Part shown: in pieces, positions 29,574 through 38,355 of the stretch
Numbering within the stretch: position 1 is the stretch's first letter
How the letters are laid out: every line of letters starts with the position of its first letter
Assembly: GCF_900114545.1 (NCBI RefSeq)
Contig: NZ_FOTI01000005.1
Location: 21,670 to 85,669 of the forward strand
Direction of reading: 5' to 3'
Source: Halanaerobium salsuginis
GTDB lineage: Bacteria; Bacillota; Halanaerobiia; Halanaerobiales; Halanaerobiaceae
DNA length: 64,000 nt
Made by a program: the position numbers and the translations under genes
Notes under the pieces: model-generated
The model's database searches: none
Told to the model about the DNA's origin: nothing
Seen by the model: the letters and a program-made list of their open reading frames with translations, nothing else

Positions 29574-30380
29574 ATGGGTAATCAGCAAACTATTATTTAT
29601 GTTATTTCTGATTCAACAGGTGATACTGCCAAAAAATTGATGGAATCAGCAGCTGGTCAGTTCAAACAGCAAGATTTTACCATTAATCGTTTTCCTCATA
29701 TTCAGTCACGAAAAAAATTAACAGATATAATTAAACAGGCGAAGTCAGATAATGCGGTTATTGCTTTTACCTTTGTTAAAAAAGCAATGCGGACTTTAAC
29801 TAGAGAATTAGCAGCAGAAAATGAACTTGAGTATCTTGATTTGATGAGCAAACCACTTACAATTATAGCTAACCGCCTTAAGCAAGAACCGTCAGAAGAA
29901 ATTGCTTTAAAATACAAATTGGATCAAGCTTATTTCAAAAGAATTGAAGCGATGGAATTTACTCTTAAATTTGATGATTTGAATGAAAAAAGAGGGATTG
30001 AAGAAGCTGACATAGTTCTGGTTGGTATTTCAAGAACTTCAAAAACTCCATTATCTATTTATTTATCTTATCTGGGCTATAAAACTGCCAATGTTCCCCT
30101 AGTCCCCGAGGTAGAAGTTCATCCCGCTGTAATGGCTAATCAGGATAATAAAGTCATTGGTTTAACTATTGACCCCTTATTATTAAATGATATTAGAATT
30201 GAACGATTAAAAAAAATGGGATTAGGTGATGATGCAACTTATGCTGCTGACAGCAGAATCAAGCAGGAACTTAATTATGCTGATTCTTTAATGGCAGAGA
30301 TGGGTTGTCCGATTATTGATGTAACTGATAAAACAATTGAAGAAACAGCTGTTGAAGTACTGGCCTATTTTAATAAATAG
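29574..30380 (+). CDS. ppsR: PPDK regulatory protein (YqfL/PpsR, bifunctional kinase/Pi-dependent pyrophosphorylase)
   Basis: The family switches pyruvate phosphate dikinase (or PEP synthase) off and on by ADP-dependent threonine phosphorylation and phosphate-dependent dephosphorylation. The 268-residue protein opens with YVISDSTGDTAKKL and has the P-loop GISRTSKTP. The target dikinase is not in this window. It lies between glyS and the primase operon, as yqfL does in Bacillus. GAGGTGG precedes ATG 29574. Confidence 0.93.
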   Translation: MGNQQTIIYVISDSTGDTAKKLMESAAGQFKQQDFTINRFPHIQSRKKLTDIIKQAKSDNAVIAFTFVKKAMRTLTRELAAENELEYLDLMSKPLTIIANRLKQEPSEEIALKYKLDQAYFKRIEAMEFTLKFDDLNEKRGIEEADIVLVGISRTSKTPLSIYLSYLGYKTANVPLVPEVEVHPAVMANQDNKVIGLTIDPLLLNDIRIERLKKMGLGDDATYAADSRIKQELNYADSLMAEMGCPIIDVTDKTIEETAVEVLAYFNK

Positions 30381-30391
30381 GAGTTGATAAT

Positions 30392-31405
30392 ATGTTTTCT
30401 TGTCAGGATCAAATGGAGTGGGAGAAAGAAAAGTTATCCAGTCGAGCCTGCTTAAGCTCTGCTAGTAAAGGAAGAGCTAAAACTGAATCTGATTGTGATA
30501 TTCGAACTATTTTTCAACATGATCGAGATCGAATAATTCATTCAAAAGCTTTTCGACGCTTAAAACATAAAACTCAAGTATTTATTGCACCAGAAGGTGA
30601 TCATTATCGCACTCGCTTAACTCATACTCTCGAAGTAGCACAAATAGCTAGAACAGTGGCTAGGGCACTTCAGTTAAATGAAGATTTAGTAGAAGCAATT
30701 GCATTAGGCCATGATTTAGGCCATACACCTTTTGGTCATGCCGGGGAAGCTGCTTTAACTGAAATTACTGGTCAGGAATTTCATCATAATCAGCAGAGTT
30801 TGCGTGTTGTAGATCTACTTGAGAAAAGGAGTGCTGGGCAAAGAGGGCTTAATTTAAGTCAAGAAGTAAGAGATGGTATCTTAAACCATACTGGACCTAA
30901 TAAACCAGCAACCTTAGAGGGGCAGATAGTACGGCTAGCAGATCGAGTAGCTTATATTAATCATGATATAGATGATGCTTTACGAGCAGGTTTAATTACT
31001 AATTCTGATCTGCCAGAAGAAGCTATTCAAGTATTGGGAGAAACTCATTCAACTAGAATTGATATTATGGTTAGAGATTTAATTAACAGCAGTTATCAGA
31101 CAGCTGAAATTAGGCGCTCAGATAAAATAAAAGCAGCTACTGCTCAGCTGAGAAAATTTTTATTTGATAATGTATATATTGGCTCAGCAGGTAAGAGTGA
31201 AGAAAGTAAAGCCAAAAGGTTGCTTAAATTATTATACGAGTTATTTCTGAATAATATCGAATTAATTCCGGATGAGTATCTTGAGTTTGAAAAAAATTAC
31301 CAGCAGGCAGTAATTGATTATATAGCAGGCATGACTGATCGTTATGCAATTAATTTAGGGCGGGAATATTTTCTGCCGACGCCATGGTTCGACAAAAAAA
31401 TATAA
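30392..31405 (+). CDS. dgt: dGTPase-like HD phosphohydrolase
   Basis: A 337-residue HD-domain protein of the deoxyguanosinetriphosphate triphosphohydrolase-like family. It shows RRLKHKTQV, the metal histidine in RLTHTLEVAQ and the core HDLGHTPFGHAGE. Family members hydrolyse dNTPs to the nucleoside and triphosphate; true substrate range is uncertain. It follows ppsR by 11 bases and precedes dnaG, a common arrangement in clostridial genomes. AGGAG precedes ATG. Confidence 0.92.
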   Translation: MFSCQDQMEWEKEKLSSRACLSSASKGRAKTESDCDIRTIFQHDRDRIIHSKAFRRLKHKTQVFIAPEGDHYRTRLTHTLEVAQIARTVARALQLNEDLVEAIALGHDLGHTPFGHAGEAALTEITGQEFHHNQQSLRVVDLLEKRSAGQRGLNLSQEVRDGILNHTGPNKPATLEGQIVRLADRVAYINHDIDDALRAGLITNSDLPEEAIQVLGETHSTRIDIMVRDLINSSYQTAEIRRSDKIKAATAQLRKFLFDNVYIGSAGKSEESKAKRLLKLLYELFLNNIELIPDEYLEFEKNYQQAVIDYIAGMTDRYAINLGREYFLPTPWFDKKI

Positions 31406-31412
31406 CTTTTTT

Positions 31413-31439
31413 GCAGGAATTAGTAATTAGTTAGTGAAT
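31413..31439 (+). promoter_or_regulatory. Sigma-H-type promoter upstream of dnaG-rpoD
   Basis: GCAGGAATT, 11 bases, AGTGAAT: an exact fit to the sigma-H consensus. It starts 8 bases after the dgt stop and leaves a leader of about 165 bases to dnaG. In B. subtilis the sigA operon also has a sigma-H promoter (P3). Confidence 0.72.
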
Positions 31440-31613
31440 ATTATTAAATACTTGCAGTTGTAAATTTAAAATTTTAGTGTTATAGTTTTTGATCCTGGTT
31501 TGGAAACTTAAATTTTAATTAGCAAAAATTATCATTTATTAAGGCAGGACTAAAGAATTTTTTCAAGAAATATGAGACAATGGACCCACAAAATTAAGGT
31601 CAAGGTGGATAAA

Positions 31614-33407
31614 ATGGCCAGATATACAGATACTTTTATTGAAGAATTAAAAAATAATGTAGACCTTGTTGATTTAGTAGGAGATTATCTAGAACTAAAA
31701 AAATCTGGTAATCGTTATAAAGGTCTTTGCCCTTTTCATAACGAAAAGACGCCATCATTTTTTGTTAACCCAGATAATAATTTTTATCACTGTTTTGGCT
31801 GTGGAGCTGGTGGTGATTCAATAAATTTTGTCATGGAAATAGAAAACTTAACTTTTGTTGAGTCAGTAAAATTATTATCAGAAAGAGTGGGTTTGCAATT
31901 ACCTAATTTAAGTAATGAGCAACGTCACGTCTATCAGGAAAGAGAACAGATTTTTAGTTTAAACAAGCTTGCAGCCCAACTATATAATTACTTTTTAACA
32001 GAAAAAGAAATGGGCAAAAAAGCACTAGACTATCTTAAAGCAAGGGGTTTTGATTTAAAGGATATAGAAAAATTCAAGCTTGGATATGCACCTGATGAAT
32101 GGCAGATTTTACTTGCATTTTTGCATAAAAGAGGTTTTAGTCTTGATTTAATAGAAAAGGCAGGTCTAGTTAATCAGGGAAAAAACAACTCGTATTATGA
32201 TAAGTTTAGAAATAGAGTTATTTTTCCTATCTTTAATAACCGGGGAGAAGTTATTGCTTTTGGAGGTCGTCGTTTAGCAAAAGATGATTTTGGTCCTAAA
32301 TATCTTAATTCCCCTGAGACGACTATTTTTAGTAAAAAGAAAAATCTTTATGGAATGCATTTAGCTAAAGAAAGTATTCGTAAAGAAAATACTTGTATTA
32401 TTATGGAAGGTTATACAGATGTGATTCAGGCTCATAAGAATGGTTTTACAAACGCAATTGCTTCCTTAGGAACTGCTTTTACTGAAGAACAGGCTAAACT
32501 AATTAAGCGTTATGCCGAAAATGCTTATATAGCTTATGATGCTGATACAGCAGGTAATAAGGCTACTTTGCGTGGGCTTGATATTTTGAGTGCAGCTGGG
32601 GTTAATGTTAAAGTTGTTAATTTAAGTGAAGGTAGTGACCCTGATCAGCTTTTAAAAGAAAAAGGGAGAAATGCTTTCGAAAATTATTTAGCTCAAGCTT
32701 CGAGTCTGGTTGACTTTAAGATTGAAATGATAATTAAAGATAAGGATCTTGCTGATCCTGGAATCAGGTTGAGTGTTTTAAGAGAAATAATAAATTTGAT
32801 TGCTGAGATTGATAATGAATTAAAAAGGGAAATTTATCTTGAACGGGCAGCTGCCAGAACTGATTTCAAACCAGATGTATTAGCAGCAGAGATAAAAAAA
32901 GAATTAAAAAATAAAAGCAGGAATTTAAAAACTAACAGAGAAAAAAAGAATAGCCGCCAGAAAAATAAAGTTGATTTAAGTAGGCAAATTTCTCAATACC
33001 AGAGAATAGAGGAAGAAATATTAGCATACTATATTAATAGAGTTGATTTGCGAGAAAAACTAGCTAATCGCCTTTCTCCAGCTGATTTTAGTGGCCGAGC
33101 AGCTCAACTGGCCAAATATTTATTTAAAGGTCAGATAATTAGCGGATCTATTTCACAAGATAAAGTAAAGAGCAAACTTAATCAGGAATTGTTATCTTAC
33201 TGGTCGGAAATTTTAGTAAAACAAGAAAGTTCTTTAAGTGATAGGAGGATTTTAGAGTTAGCTGATTATTTAGGAGCTCAAAAAATAACAGCTACTAAAA
33301 ATAAAATGTGTAATATTTTAGCTAGTGGAAACTTTAATTTAGATAAATTGAATAGGTTGTTAATGACTTTTTATAAATTGAACTATAATACTGAAAGGAG
33401 GGACTAA
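31614..33407 (+). CDS. dnaG: DNA primase
   Basis: DnaG synthesises RNA primers at the fork. The 597-residue protein starts at ATG 31614 (AAGGTGG at 31602-31608); the longer in-frame ATG at 31572 has no ribosome-binding site. The zinc domain reads CPFH...CFGCGAGG (about residues 40-68). The TOPRIM domain contains [13 protein letters not shown] and [10 protein letters not shown] (about 260-330), and a C-terminal helicase-binding region follows. The 206-base gap upstream holds the sigma-H-like site and nothing else I can identify. Confidence 0.96.
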   Translation: MARYTDTFIEELKNNVDLVDLVGDYLELKKSGNRYKGLCPFHNEKTPSFFVNPDNNFYHCFGCGAGGDSINFVMEIENLTFVESVKLLSERVGLQLPNLSNEQRHVYQEREQIFSLNKLAAQLYNYFLTEKEMGKKALDYLKARGFDLKDIEKFKLGYAPDEWQILLAFLHKRGFSLDLIEKAGLVNQGKNNSYYDKFRNRVIFPIFNNRGEVIAFGGRRLAKDDFGPKYLNSPETTIFSKKKNLYGMHLAKESIRKENTCIIMEGYTDVIQAHKNGFTNAIASLGTAFTEEQAKLIKRYAENAYIAYDADTAGNKATLRGLDILSAAGVNVKVVNLSEGSDPDQLLKEKGRNAFENYLAQASSLVDFKIEMIIKDKDLADPGIRLSVLREIINLIAEIDNELKREIYLERAAARTDFKPDVLAAEIKKELKNKSRNLKTNREKKNSRQKNKVDLSRQISQYQRIEEEILAYYINRVDLREKLANRLSPADFSGRAAQLAKYLFKGQIISGSISQDKVKSKLNQELLSYWSEILVKQESSLSDRRILELADYLGAQKITATKNKMCNILASGNFNLDKLNRLLMTFYKLNYNTERRD

Positions 33408-33408
33408 A

Positions 33409-34503
33409 ATGGCTGATAAAAATATAAGTCCTGCTAAGATAGATGAAGTTAAGGCTCTGGTAAGCCGGGGTAAAGAAGAAGGCGAATTAACTTATGAAGA
33501 TATTATGGATGCTCTAGAAGATATTGATCTTGATTCAGAAGATATTGAAAAGATCTATGATATTTTCAATGAGATGAATATTGATATTGTTAATGATAAA
33601 CTTGAAGAAGATGATGATAATGATGATGATGATGACGATGATAGCGGCCTTGACTTAAGTGTGCCTAAAGGTGTAGGAATTGATGATCCTGTTAGAATGT
33701 ATTTAAAAGAGATTGGTAAAGTTGACTTACTAACTGCCGAAGAAGAAGTTGAGCTTGCTAAAAGAATGGAACAGGGTGATGAATGGGCTAAACAGCAGCT
33801 TGTTGAAGCTAATTTACGTTTGGTAGTAAGTATTGCTAAAAAATATGTCGGCCGGGGAATGCTTTTCCTGGATTTAATTCAAGAAGGCAATATGGGATTA
33901 ATGAAGGCAGTAGAAAAATTTGATTATACTAAAGGGTATAAGTTTAGTACTTATGCCACCTGGTGGATAAGACAAGCAATAACTCGTTCGATTGCTGATC
34001 AAGCTCGAACAATTAGAGTGCCTGTTCATATGGTAGAAACTATTAATAAACTTATTCGTGTTTCCCGTCAGCTTTTACAGGAAAAGGGACGTGAACCAAA
34101 GGCTGAAGAAATAGGGGAAGAAATGGATATTTCGGCTGAAAAAGTAAGAGAAATAATGAAAATTGCTCAAGAACCTGTATCTTTAGAGACACCTATTGGC
34201 GAGGAAGAAGACAGTCATCTTGGTGATTTTATAGAAGACGAGGATTCGCCAGCCCCTGCATCAGCAGCTTCTTATATTCTATTAAAAGAACAGCTGGATG
34301 GTGTACTTGATACTTTGACTGAACGAGAAAAAAGAGTTCTTGAGTTAAGGTTTGGCATTGAAGATGGCCGCCCTCGAACTCTAGAAGAAGTCGGTAAAGA
34401 GTTTGGAGTTACCAGGGAGAGAATAAGGCAGATAGAAGCTAAAGCACTTCGCAAATTGAGACATCCGAGTCGAAGTAAAAAATTAAAGGATTATCTAGAA
34501 TAA
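33409..34503 (+). CDS. rpoD: RNA polymerase primary sigma factor (SigA/RpoD)
   Basis: This 364-residue sigma-70 has a short region 1.1, an acidic stretch of Asp/Glu (about residues 64-80), and region 1.2-2 with [31 protein letters not shown] and the -10-reading helix. Region 3, and region 4 with [19 protein letters not shown] (-35 recognition), follow. GGAGGG precedes ATG, one base after the dnaG stop, so primase and sigma are coupled as in Bacillus. The trmK/yqfN gene usually near here is absent. Confidence 0.97.
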   Translation: MADKNISPAKIDEVKALVSRGKEEGELTYEDIMDALEDIDLDSEDIEKIYDIFNEMNIDIVNDKLEEDDDNDDDDDDDSGLDLSVPKGVGIDDPVRMYLKEIGKVDLLTAEEEVELAKRMEQGDEWAKQQLVEANLRLVVSIAKKYVGRGMLFLDLIQEGNMGLMKAVEKFDYTKGYKFSTYATWWIRQAITRSIADQARTIRVPVHMVETINKLIRVSRQLLQEKGREPKAEEIGEEMDISAEKVREIMKIAQEPVSLETPIGEEEDSHLGDFIEDEDSPAPASAASYILLKEQLDGVLDTLTEREKRVLELRFGIEDGRPRTLEEVGKEFGVTRERIRQIEAKALRKLRHPSRSKKLKDYLE

Positions 34504-34588
34504 ACAAGTAAAACTGAGTAATTAATAGTAAGTTCAAGATCTTATAAATATATTAATAATATAAGCTAAAATAAATTCAAAAAAACTC

Positions 34589-34617
34589 TTGACCTGAAGC
34601 TATTTCTGTCATATAAT
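34589..34617 (+). promoter_or_regulatory. Strong promoter of the CAU tRNA gene
   Basis: TTGACC (34589-34594), 17 bases, TATAAT (34612-34617). The tRNA 5' end is at 34652, so a 5' leader of about 28 bases would be removed by RNase P. Confidence 0.85.
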
Positions 34618-34651
34618 TATTCTTGTCGTCACAAATATTAGATTTAGTGAA

Positions 34652-34728
34652 GGGCCCATAGCTCAGTTGGTCAGAGCCACCGGCTCATAACCGGTCGGTC
34701 CCAGGTTCGAATCCTGGTGGGCCCACCA
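34652..34728 (+). tRNA. tRNA with CAU anticodon (tRNA-Met, or possibly lysidine-modified tRNA-Ile2)
   Basis: A 77-base cloverleaf: 7-bp acceptor stem GGGCCCA/TGGGCCC, D arm GCTC...GAGC, anticodon stem ACCGG/CCGGT with loop CTCATAA (anticodon CAT), T arm CCAGG-TTCGAAT-CCTGG, discriminator A and encoded CCA. The fully paired acceptor end rules out initiator tRNA. Elongator Met versus Ile2 (CAU read as LAU after TilS) cannot be settled by eye. Confidence 0.95.
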
Positions 34729-34736
34729 GCAATTAC

Positions 34737-34769
34737 ACCCTGTTCAGGTCTTGGACAGGGTTTTTTTAT
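34737..34769 (+). terminator. Terminator of the tRNA transcript
   Basis: A 9-bp stem (34737-34745 with 34753-34761, one G-U) and 7-base loop, then seven Ts (34761-34767). Confidence 0.9.
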
Positions 34770-34831
34770 TTATGTTAAAATTTTTAGTATAAATTAGTTA
34801 TTATTTAAGCTGTCAGTTAGGAGGAGTAAAG

Positions 34832-35953
34832 ATGGCTAAAGTTGCTGAAGTGATTCAATTAATGGGAGAGTTTGCACCAACTTCTTTAGCGGAAGATTGG
34901 GATAACGTAGGCTTGCAGGTTGGTGATCAAAATACTGAAGTTAAAAATGTATTACTTGCACTTGATTTAAGAGAAGGTCTCGTCCAGGAAGCAATTGCTA
35001 AAGATTGCAATCTAATTATTACTCATCATCCATTGATTTTTAAAGGTATTAAGACAGTAACAGAATCAAGTTATACTGGTCGATTAATTCGAGACTTAAT
35101 TAAAAATGAAATAGCTGTATTTTCTGCTCATACTAATCTTGATATTAGTTCAAATGGGTTAAATGATTTTTTGATTAAAAAACTACCGGTTAAGAATATA
35201 GAGGTTTTAAGTTCAACTAAAAGTAAAAACTATTATAAACTGGTTACTTTTATTCCTGAATCAGAACTAAAAACTGTTAAAAATGCTCTTTATGAAGCTG
35301 GCGCAGGGAAATATAACAATTATAGTCATAGTGGCTTTTTTCAGGCGGGAAAGGGTAATTTTAAACCTCTTGCTGAGTCTGAACCATATATGGGTATTAA
35401 AAATAAAATAAACGAAGTTGCTGAAGTAAGATTTGAAACAATAGTTGCGTCTAATAAGTTAGCTCAGGTTAAGAAAGCTTTATTAAAAAATCATCCTTAT
35501 GAAGAACCAGCCTGGGATTTATTTGAACTTAAAAATTTATCAATTATAGAAGGCTTGGGAAGAATTGCTGTTTTAACAGAAGAATATAAGTTTTCAGAAT
35601 TGCTGCCTCTTATCAAAGAATCTTTTCAGCTGCCTGTACTTAAATATAGTGGCCAGCTTGAACAAAAAATAAAAAAAATAGCTCTTTGTAGTGGCAGTGG
35701 AGCAGATTTTATTCAAACTGCTGCTTATCAAGGAGCAGATCTTTATTTAACAGGAGATGTTAAGTTTCATCAGGCTCAATTGGCAGAAGAACTTAATTTA
35801 AACTTAATTGATTTTGGCCATTATGATAGTGAAAAACATGTTGCTGATTTATTGGCCAGAGAACTATCTAGACGAGCAACTAGAAGCAGTTTTGCTTCAG
35901 TCAAATTTTATAAATCTGAACTTAATACTAATCCCTGGTCCTATCAGGTTTAA
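34832..35953 (+). CDS. Nif3-like dinuclear metal-centre protein (YqfO family)
   Basis: The 373-residue protein has metal-binding motifs THHPLIFKG, AHTNLD and the C-terminal GDVKFHQA...DFGHYDSE, typical of hexameric Nif3/YbgI-type toroids. A PII-like insert (about residues 125-235) marks the YqfO long form. A GTP cyclohydrolase I type 2 label is often attached but the function is unproven. AGGAGG precedes ATG. Its position after rpoD matches Bacillus yqfO. Confidence 0.9.
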   Translation: MAKVAEVIQLMGEFAPTSLAEDWDNVGLQVGDQNTEVKNVLLALDLREGLVQEAIAKDCNLIITHHPLIFKGIKTVTESSYTGRLIRDLIKNEIAVFSAHTNLDISSNGLNDFLIKKLPVKNIEVLSSTKSKNYYKLVTFIPESELKTVKNALYEAGAGKYNNYSHSGFFQAGKGNFKPLAESEPYMGIKNKINEVAEVRFETIVASNKLAQVKKALLKNHPYEEPAWDLFELKNLSIIEGLGRIAVLTEEYKFSELLPLIKESFQLPVLKYSGQLEQKIKKIALCSGSGADFIQTAAYQGADLYLTGDVKFHQAQLAEELNLNLIDFGHYDSEKHVADLLARELSRRATRSSFASVKFYKSELNTNPWSYQV

Positions 35954-35974
35954 GGATTAACTTGAGTAGATTGC

Positions 35975-36003
35975 TTGACATATTTAAAAACTGATGTTAT
36001 ACT
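35975..36003 (+). promoter_or_regulatory. Strong promoter of rnpB
   Basis: Consensus TTGACA (35975-35980), 17 bases, TATACT (35998-36003). The start site, near 36010, is just before the P1 helix of RNase P RNA. Confidence 0.88.
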
Positions 36004-36017
36004 TTTATATGGTAAAA

Positions 36018-36354
36018 AAATAAGTTAATCAGATGGTTGCATCTCTTTTGAGATGAGGAAAGTCCGAGCTCCACAGGATAGGATGCCGGGTAACGCCCGG
36101 TGGAGGTAACTCCCAGGCTAGTGCCACAGAAATATACCGCCTTTTAATTAAGGTAAGGGTGAAAAGGTAAGGTAAGAGCTTACCGGGTTTCAGGTAACTG
36201 GAATGCCAGGTAAACCCCATCTGGAGTAAGTCCAAATAGGGAGATATAAGGGTGATCCGCCTTTCTCCGGGTTAGGACGCTGGAGTAAATAGGCAACTGT
36301 TTACCTAGATAGATGACCATCAAGACAGAACTCGGCTTATAGATTGACTTATTT
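36018..36354 (+). ncRNA. rnpB: RNase P RNA (catalytic subunit)
   Basis: The conserved core is plain: GAGGAAAGTCCGAGCTCCAC (36054-36073) near the 5' end and ACAGAACTCGGCTTATAG near the 3' end, which form the P4 pseudoknot region. The P1 helix pairs AATAAGTTAATC (36019-36030) with GATTGACTTATT (36342-36353), 12 bp with one G-U. P1 is followed by a T-run (36352-36358), the terminator. The end points are set by P1 and may be a few bases off. It processes tRNA 5' ends, including the tRNA upstream. Confidence 0.96.
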
Positions 36355-36356
36355 TT

Positions 36357-36385
36357 TTGATTATTATATTTTCAATTTTTATAAA
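36357..36385 (+). promoter_or_regulatory. Possible promoter for the two small ORFs
   Basis: TTGATT (36357-36362), 17 bases, TATAAA (36380-36385), right at the end of rnpB. Reasonable match; alternatively these genes are read through from rnpB. Confidence 0.5.
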
Positions 36386-36406
36386 ACTCAAAAAAGAGGT
36401 GGCTAG

Positions 36407-36616
36407 ATGAAAGAAACTGTTTTGAAAGCAATTAATTATATAAATACAGCAGTAAATAAATCAAACCAGTTTAATGATTATTCTCCTGAAATGAGTAATC
36501 GAGTCTTAGATAATCGTATTATTACTCTGGAAGGTTACATAAGATATATTGAAAGAGAAGCACTTCCGAAATTAAAGAGTTTAGTCAATAATTTAGAGGA
36601 GGTTAGTAATGGTTGA
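36407..36616 (+). CDS. Small unknown protein A (69 residues), first of a tandem pair
   Basis: I do not recognise it. It is about neutral in charge, predicted mainly helical, with no signal peptide, membrane segment or Cys/His cluster. GAGGTGG (36396-36402) stands 4 bases before ATG 36407. It overlaps the next gene by 8 bases, which also encodes 69 residues. The C-terminal parts align without gaps (YIRYIEREALPKLKSLVNNL here against FINNWNNEGKEKLVSLISQL), so they look like ancient tandem duplicates. Strong ribosome-binding sites on both argue that these are real genes. Confidence 0.75.
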   Translation: MKETVLKAINYINTAVNKSNQFNDYSPEMSNRVLDNRIITLEGYIRYIEREALPKLKSLVNNLEEVSNG

Positions 36617-36818
36617 TCAGGTATACTATAAGATTCAATATCCTCTAAAAAAAGCAATTGATTTAATGAAAGATATAGATAATTGTGAGGCTGGAGATAT
36701 CAGTCAGTCTCTTTCAGATTATGAAGTAGAAGCAATTGAAGATTTTATCAATAATTGGAATAATGAAGGTAAAGAGAAACTAGTTAGCTTAATCAGCCAA
36801 TTACGGGCTAGTAAATAA
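36609..36818 (+). CDS. Small unknown protein B (69 residues), second of a tandem pair
   Basis: I do not recognise it. It is more acidic than protein A (about 13 Asp/Glu to 8 Lys/Arg), predicted helical and soluble. GAGGAGG just upstream lies inside the end of protein A's frame, so translation is coupled. The C-terminal region resembles protein A (KLVSLISQL against KLKSLVNNL). A strong terminator follows, so the pair forms its own short transcription unit between rnpB and yebC. Confidence 0.75.
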   Translation: MVDQVYYKIQYPLKKAIDLMKDIDNCEAGDISQSLSDYEVEAIEDFINNWNNEGKEKLVSLISQLRASK

Positions 36819-36829
36819 GAGTATTATTC

Positions 36830-36858
36830 AGCCATGGCTTTTAGTCATGGTTTTATTT
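36830..36858 (+). terminator. Terminator after the small-protein pair
   Basis: A 10-bp stem (36830-36839 with 36843-36852, two G-U pairs) with a 3-base loop, then TTTTATTT. Confidence 0.75.
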
Positions 36859-36877
36859 ATTGTTATAACTGCTAATA

Positions 36878-36906
36878 TTGAAATACTGGAATAATTATGG
36901 TACAAT
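36878..36906 (+). promoter_or_regulatory. Promoter of yebC
   Basis: TTGAAA (36878-36883), 17 bases, TACAAT (36901-36906); close to consensus. Confidence 0.72.
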
Positions 36907-36939
36907 AAACTGCAAACTGATTTATAAGGAGGTTGAATT

Positions 36940-37704
36940 ATGGCTGGACATTCCAAATGGGCTAATATCAAACATAAAAAACAAAAAGAAGATAAAAGAA
37001 GAGGTAAATTATTTTCAAAATTAAGCCGGAAAATTGCTGTAGCTGCTCGACAGGGTGGTGGGGATCCTGAAATGAATTCAGATCTCAGAATGGCAATTCA
37101 GAAAGCAAAAGATAATAATATGCCTAATGATAATATTGAAAGAGCTATTAAAAGAGGAACAGGAAATCTTGATGGTTTAACCTATGAATCTTTTGTTTAC
37201 GAAGGTTATGGACCAGGTGGAGTAGCAATTTACATGGATATTATGACTGATAATCGGAATCGTACTGCTGCTGAAGTGCGTCATATTCTAGATAAAAATG
37301 GTGGTAATCTTGGTTCTAATGGCTGTGTTGCCTGGATGTTTCAAAGGAAAGGTGAGTTAGTACTTGACTTAAGTGAATTTGAAGTTGGGGAAGATGAGCT
37401 TTTATTAGAAGCACTTGAGGCTGGGGCAGAAGATCTTGAATATGGAGAAGAAGATGCAGTTATTTATACTGATCCTGCTAATTATGAAGATGCCAGAAAA
37501 GCATTAGAAGAAGCAGGGTATGAATTTGAATCGGCTGATCTAGCAATGGTTCCAGATAATGAAGTCAGTCTTGATAAAAAGGATGCCAAAAAAATGCTGA
37601 GATTGATGGATCAACTTGAGGATCATGATGATATTCAGGAAGTATATTCTAATTTTGATATTTCTGATGAAATCCAGGCTGAGCTTGAAGCTGAAGATAA
37701 TTAA
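36940..37704 (+). CDS. yebC: YebC/PmpR family translation/transcription regulator
   Basis: The 254-residue protein begins MAGHSKWANIKHKKQKEDKR and contains YEGYGPGGVAIYMDIMTDN and NRTAAEVRHI, all hallmark YebC stretches in a three-domain fold. Members help ribosomes pass proline-rich stalls and some act as DNA-binding regulators. It sits immediately upstream of ruvCAB, a very common arrangement. AAGGAGG precedes ATG. Its own promoter and terminator separate it from ruvC here. Confidence 0.94.
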   Translation: MAGHSKWANIKHKKQKEDKRRGKLFSKLSRKIAVAARQGGGDPEMNSDLRMAIQKAKDNNMPNDNIERAIKRGTGNLDGLTYESFVYEGYGPGGVAIYMDIMTDNRNRTAAEVRHILDKNGGNLGSNGCVAWMFQRKGELVLDLSEFEVGEDELLLEALEAGAEDLEYGEEDAVIYTDPANYEDARKALEEAGYEFESADLAMVPDNEVSLDKKDAKKMLRLMDQLEDHDDIQEVYSNFDISDEIQAELEAEDN

Positions 37705-37758
37705 GTTGTTTTAATCAGATTTTAATAATTATACGATAAAATAATTGTAGATTTTAAT

Positions 37759-37790
37759 AAGACACTGTTTAACAGTGTCTTTATTTTTTT
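37759..37790 (+). terminator. Terminator after yebC
   Basis: A perfect 9-bp stem (37759-37767 with 37773-37781), 5-base loop, then TATTTTTTT. Confidence 0.9.
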
Positions 37791-37792
37791 GT

Positions 37793-37821
37793 TTTAATCT
37801 CAATCTAGACTATGATATAAT
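37793..37821 (+). promoter_or_regulatory. Promoter of ruvCAB
   Basis: TATAAT at 37816-37821 with a weak -35 (TTTAAT, 37793-37798) at 17 bases. The start site would fall near 37828, inside the dyad that follows. Confidence 0.6.
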
Positions 37822-37823
37822 AA

Positions 37824-37843
37824 ATTCAAACATTAGTTTGAAT
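37824..37843. promoter_or_regulatory. SOS-box-like dyad (candidate LexA operator) at the ruvC start site
   Basis: A perfect inverted repeat, ATTCAAAC-ATTA-GTTTGAAT. The central AAAC-N4-GTTT has the spacing of the Gram-positive SOS box (GAAC-N4-GTTC) with G/C replaced by A/T at the outer positions. It covers the expected transcription start of ruvCAB, an operon often under LexA. Binding is inferred. Confidence 0.55.
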
Positions 37844-37857
37844 GGGGTGTAATTAAT

Positions 37858-38355
37858 TTGCGAATTTTAGGAATTGATCCCGGGCTGGCCACTATAGGTT
37901 ATGCTCTGGTTGATAAAGAAACAAATCATTTTGATGTTTTAGAATATGGCGTTATTAAAACTGCAGCTGGTAAAAAAGATAGTGAGAGATTGTCCATTAT
38001 TTATCGTAACATTAAAGAATTAATCACTGAATTTGAGCCAGAACAGATGGCAGTAGAAGAACTATTTTTTAATAAGAATGTTAAAACAGCAATTTCAGTT
38101 GGTCAAGCTAGAGGCGTTATTTTGCTGGCTGGTGCAGAAGCAGAGCTTAAAATTGCTGAGTATACTCCATTGCAGATTAAACAGGCTGTTGTCGGCTATG
38201 GAAGAGCTGATAAGCGACAGGTTCAATTAATGGTACAGTCTTTATTAAGTTTATCAGAATTACCCCGACCTGATGATGCAGCTGATGCTTTAGCTGTTTC
38301 TATTTGTCATGGTCATGTTTATAGTGCTCATTCTGGATGGGAGGAAAGACTATGA
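37858..38355 (+). CDS. ruvC: Holliday junction resolvase RuvC
   Basis: RuvC cleaves Holliday junctions. Catalytic acidic residues are visible in GIDPGLATIGYAL (D6), AVEELFFNKNV and DDAADALAV near the end. The 165-residue length is normal. Start is TTG 37858, 8 bases after GGGGTG (37844-37849). It overlaps ruvA by 4 bases (ATGA). Confidence 0.95.
   Translation: MRILGIDPGLATIGYALVDKETNHFDVLEYGVIKTAAGKKDSERLSIIYRNIKELITEFEPEQMAVEELFFNKNVKTAISVGQARGVILLAGAEAELKIAEYTPLQIKQAVVGYGRADKRQVQLMVQSLLSLSELPRPDDAADALAVSICHGHVYSAHSGWEERL

Noticed and set aside
31572..31613. Longer dnaG starting at ATG 31572
   Set aside because: No ribosome-binding site, and the extra 14 residues do not resemble primase; ATG 31614 has AAGGTGG.
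36029..36235. Minus-strand reading frame within rnpB
   Set aside because: It lies antisense to the RNase P RNA core and has no ribosome-binding site.
36407..36818. Toxin-antitoxin module
   Set aside because: Two small overlapping genes recall a TA pair, but neither shows a known toxin or DNA-binding motif and they resemble each other, which TA partners do not.
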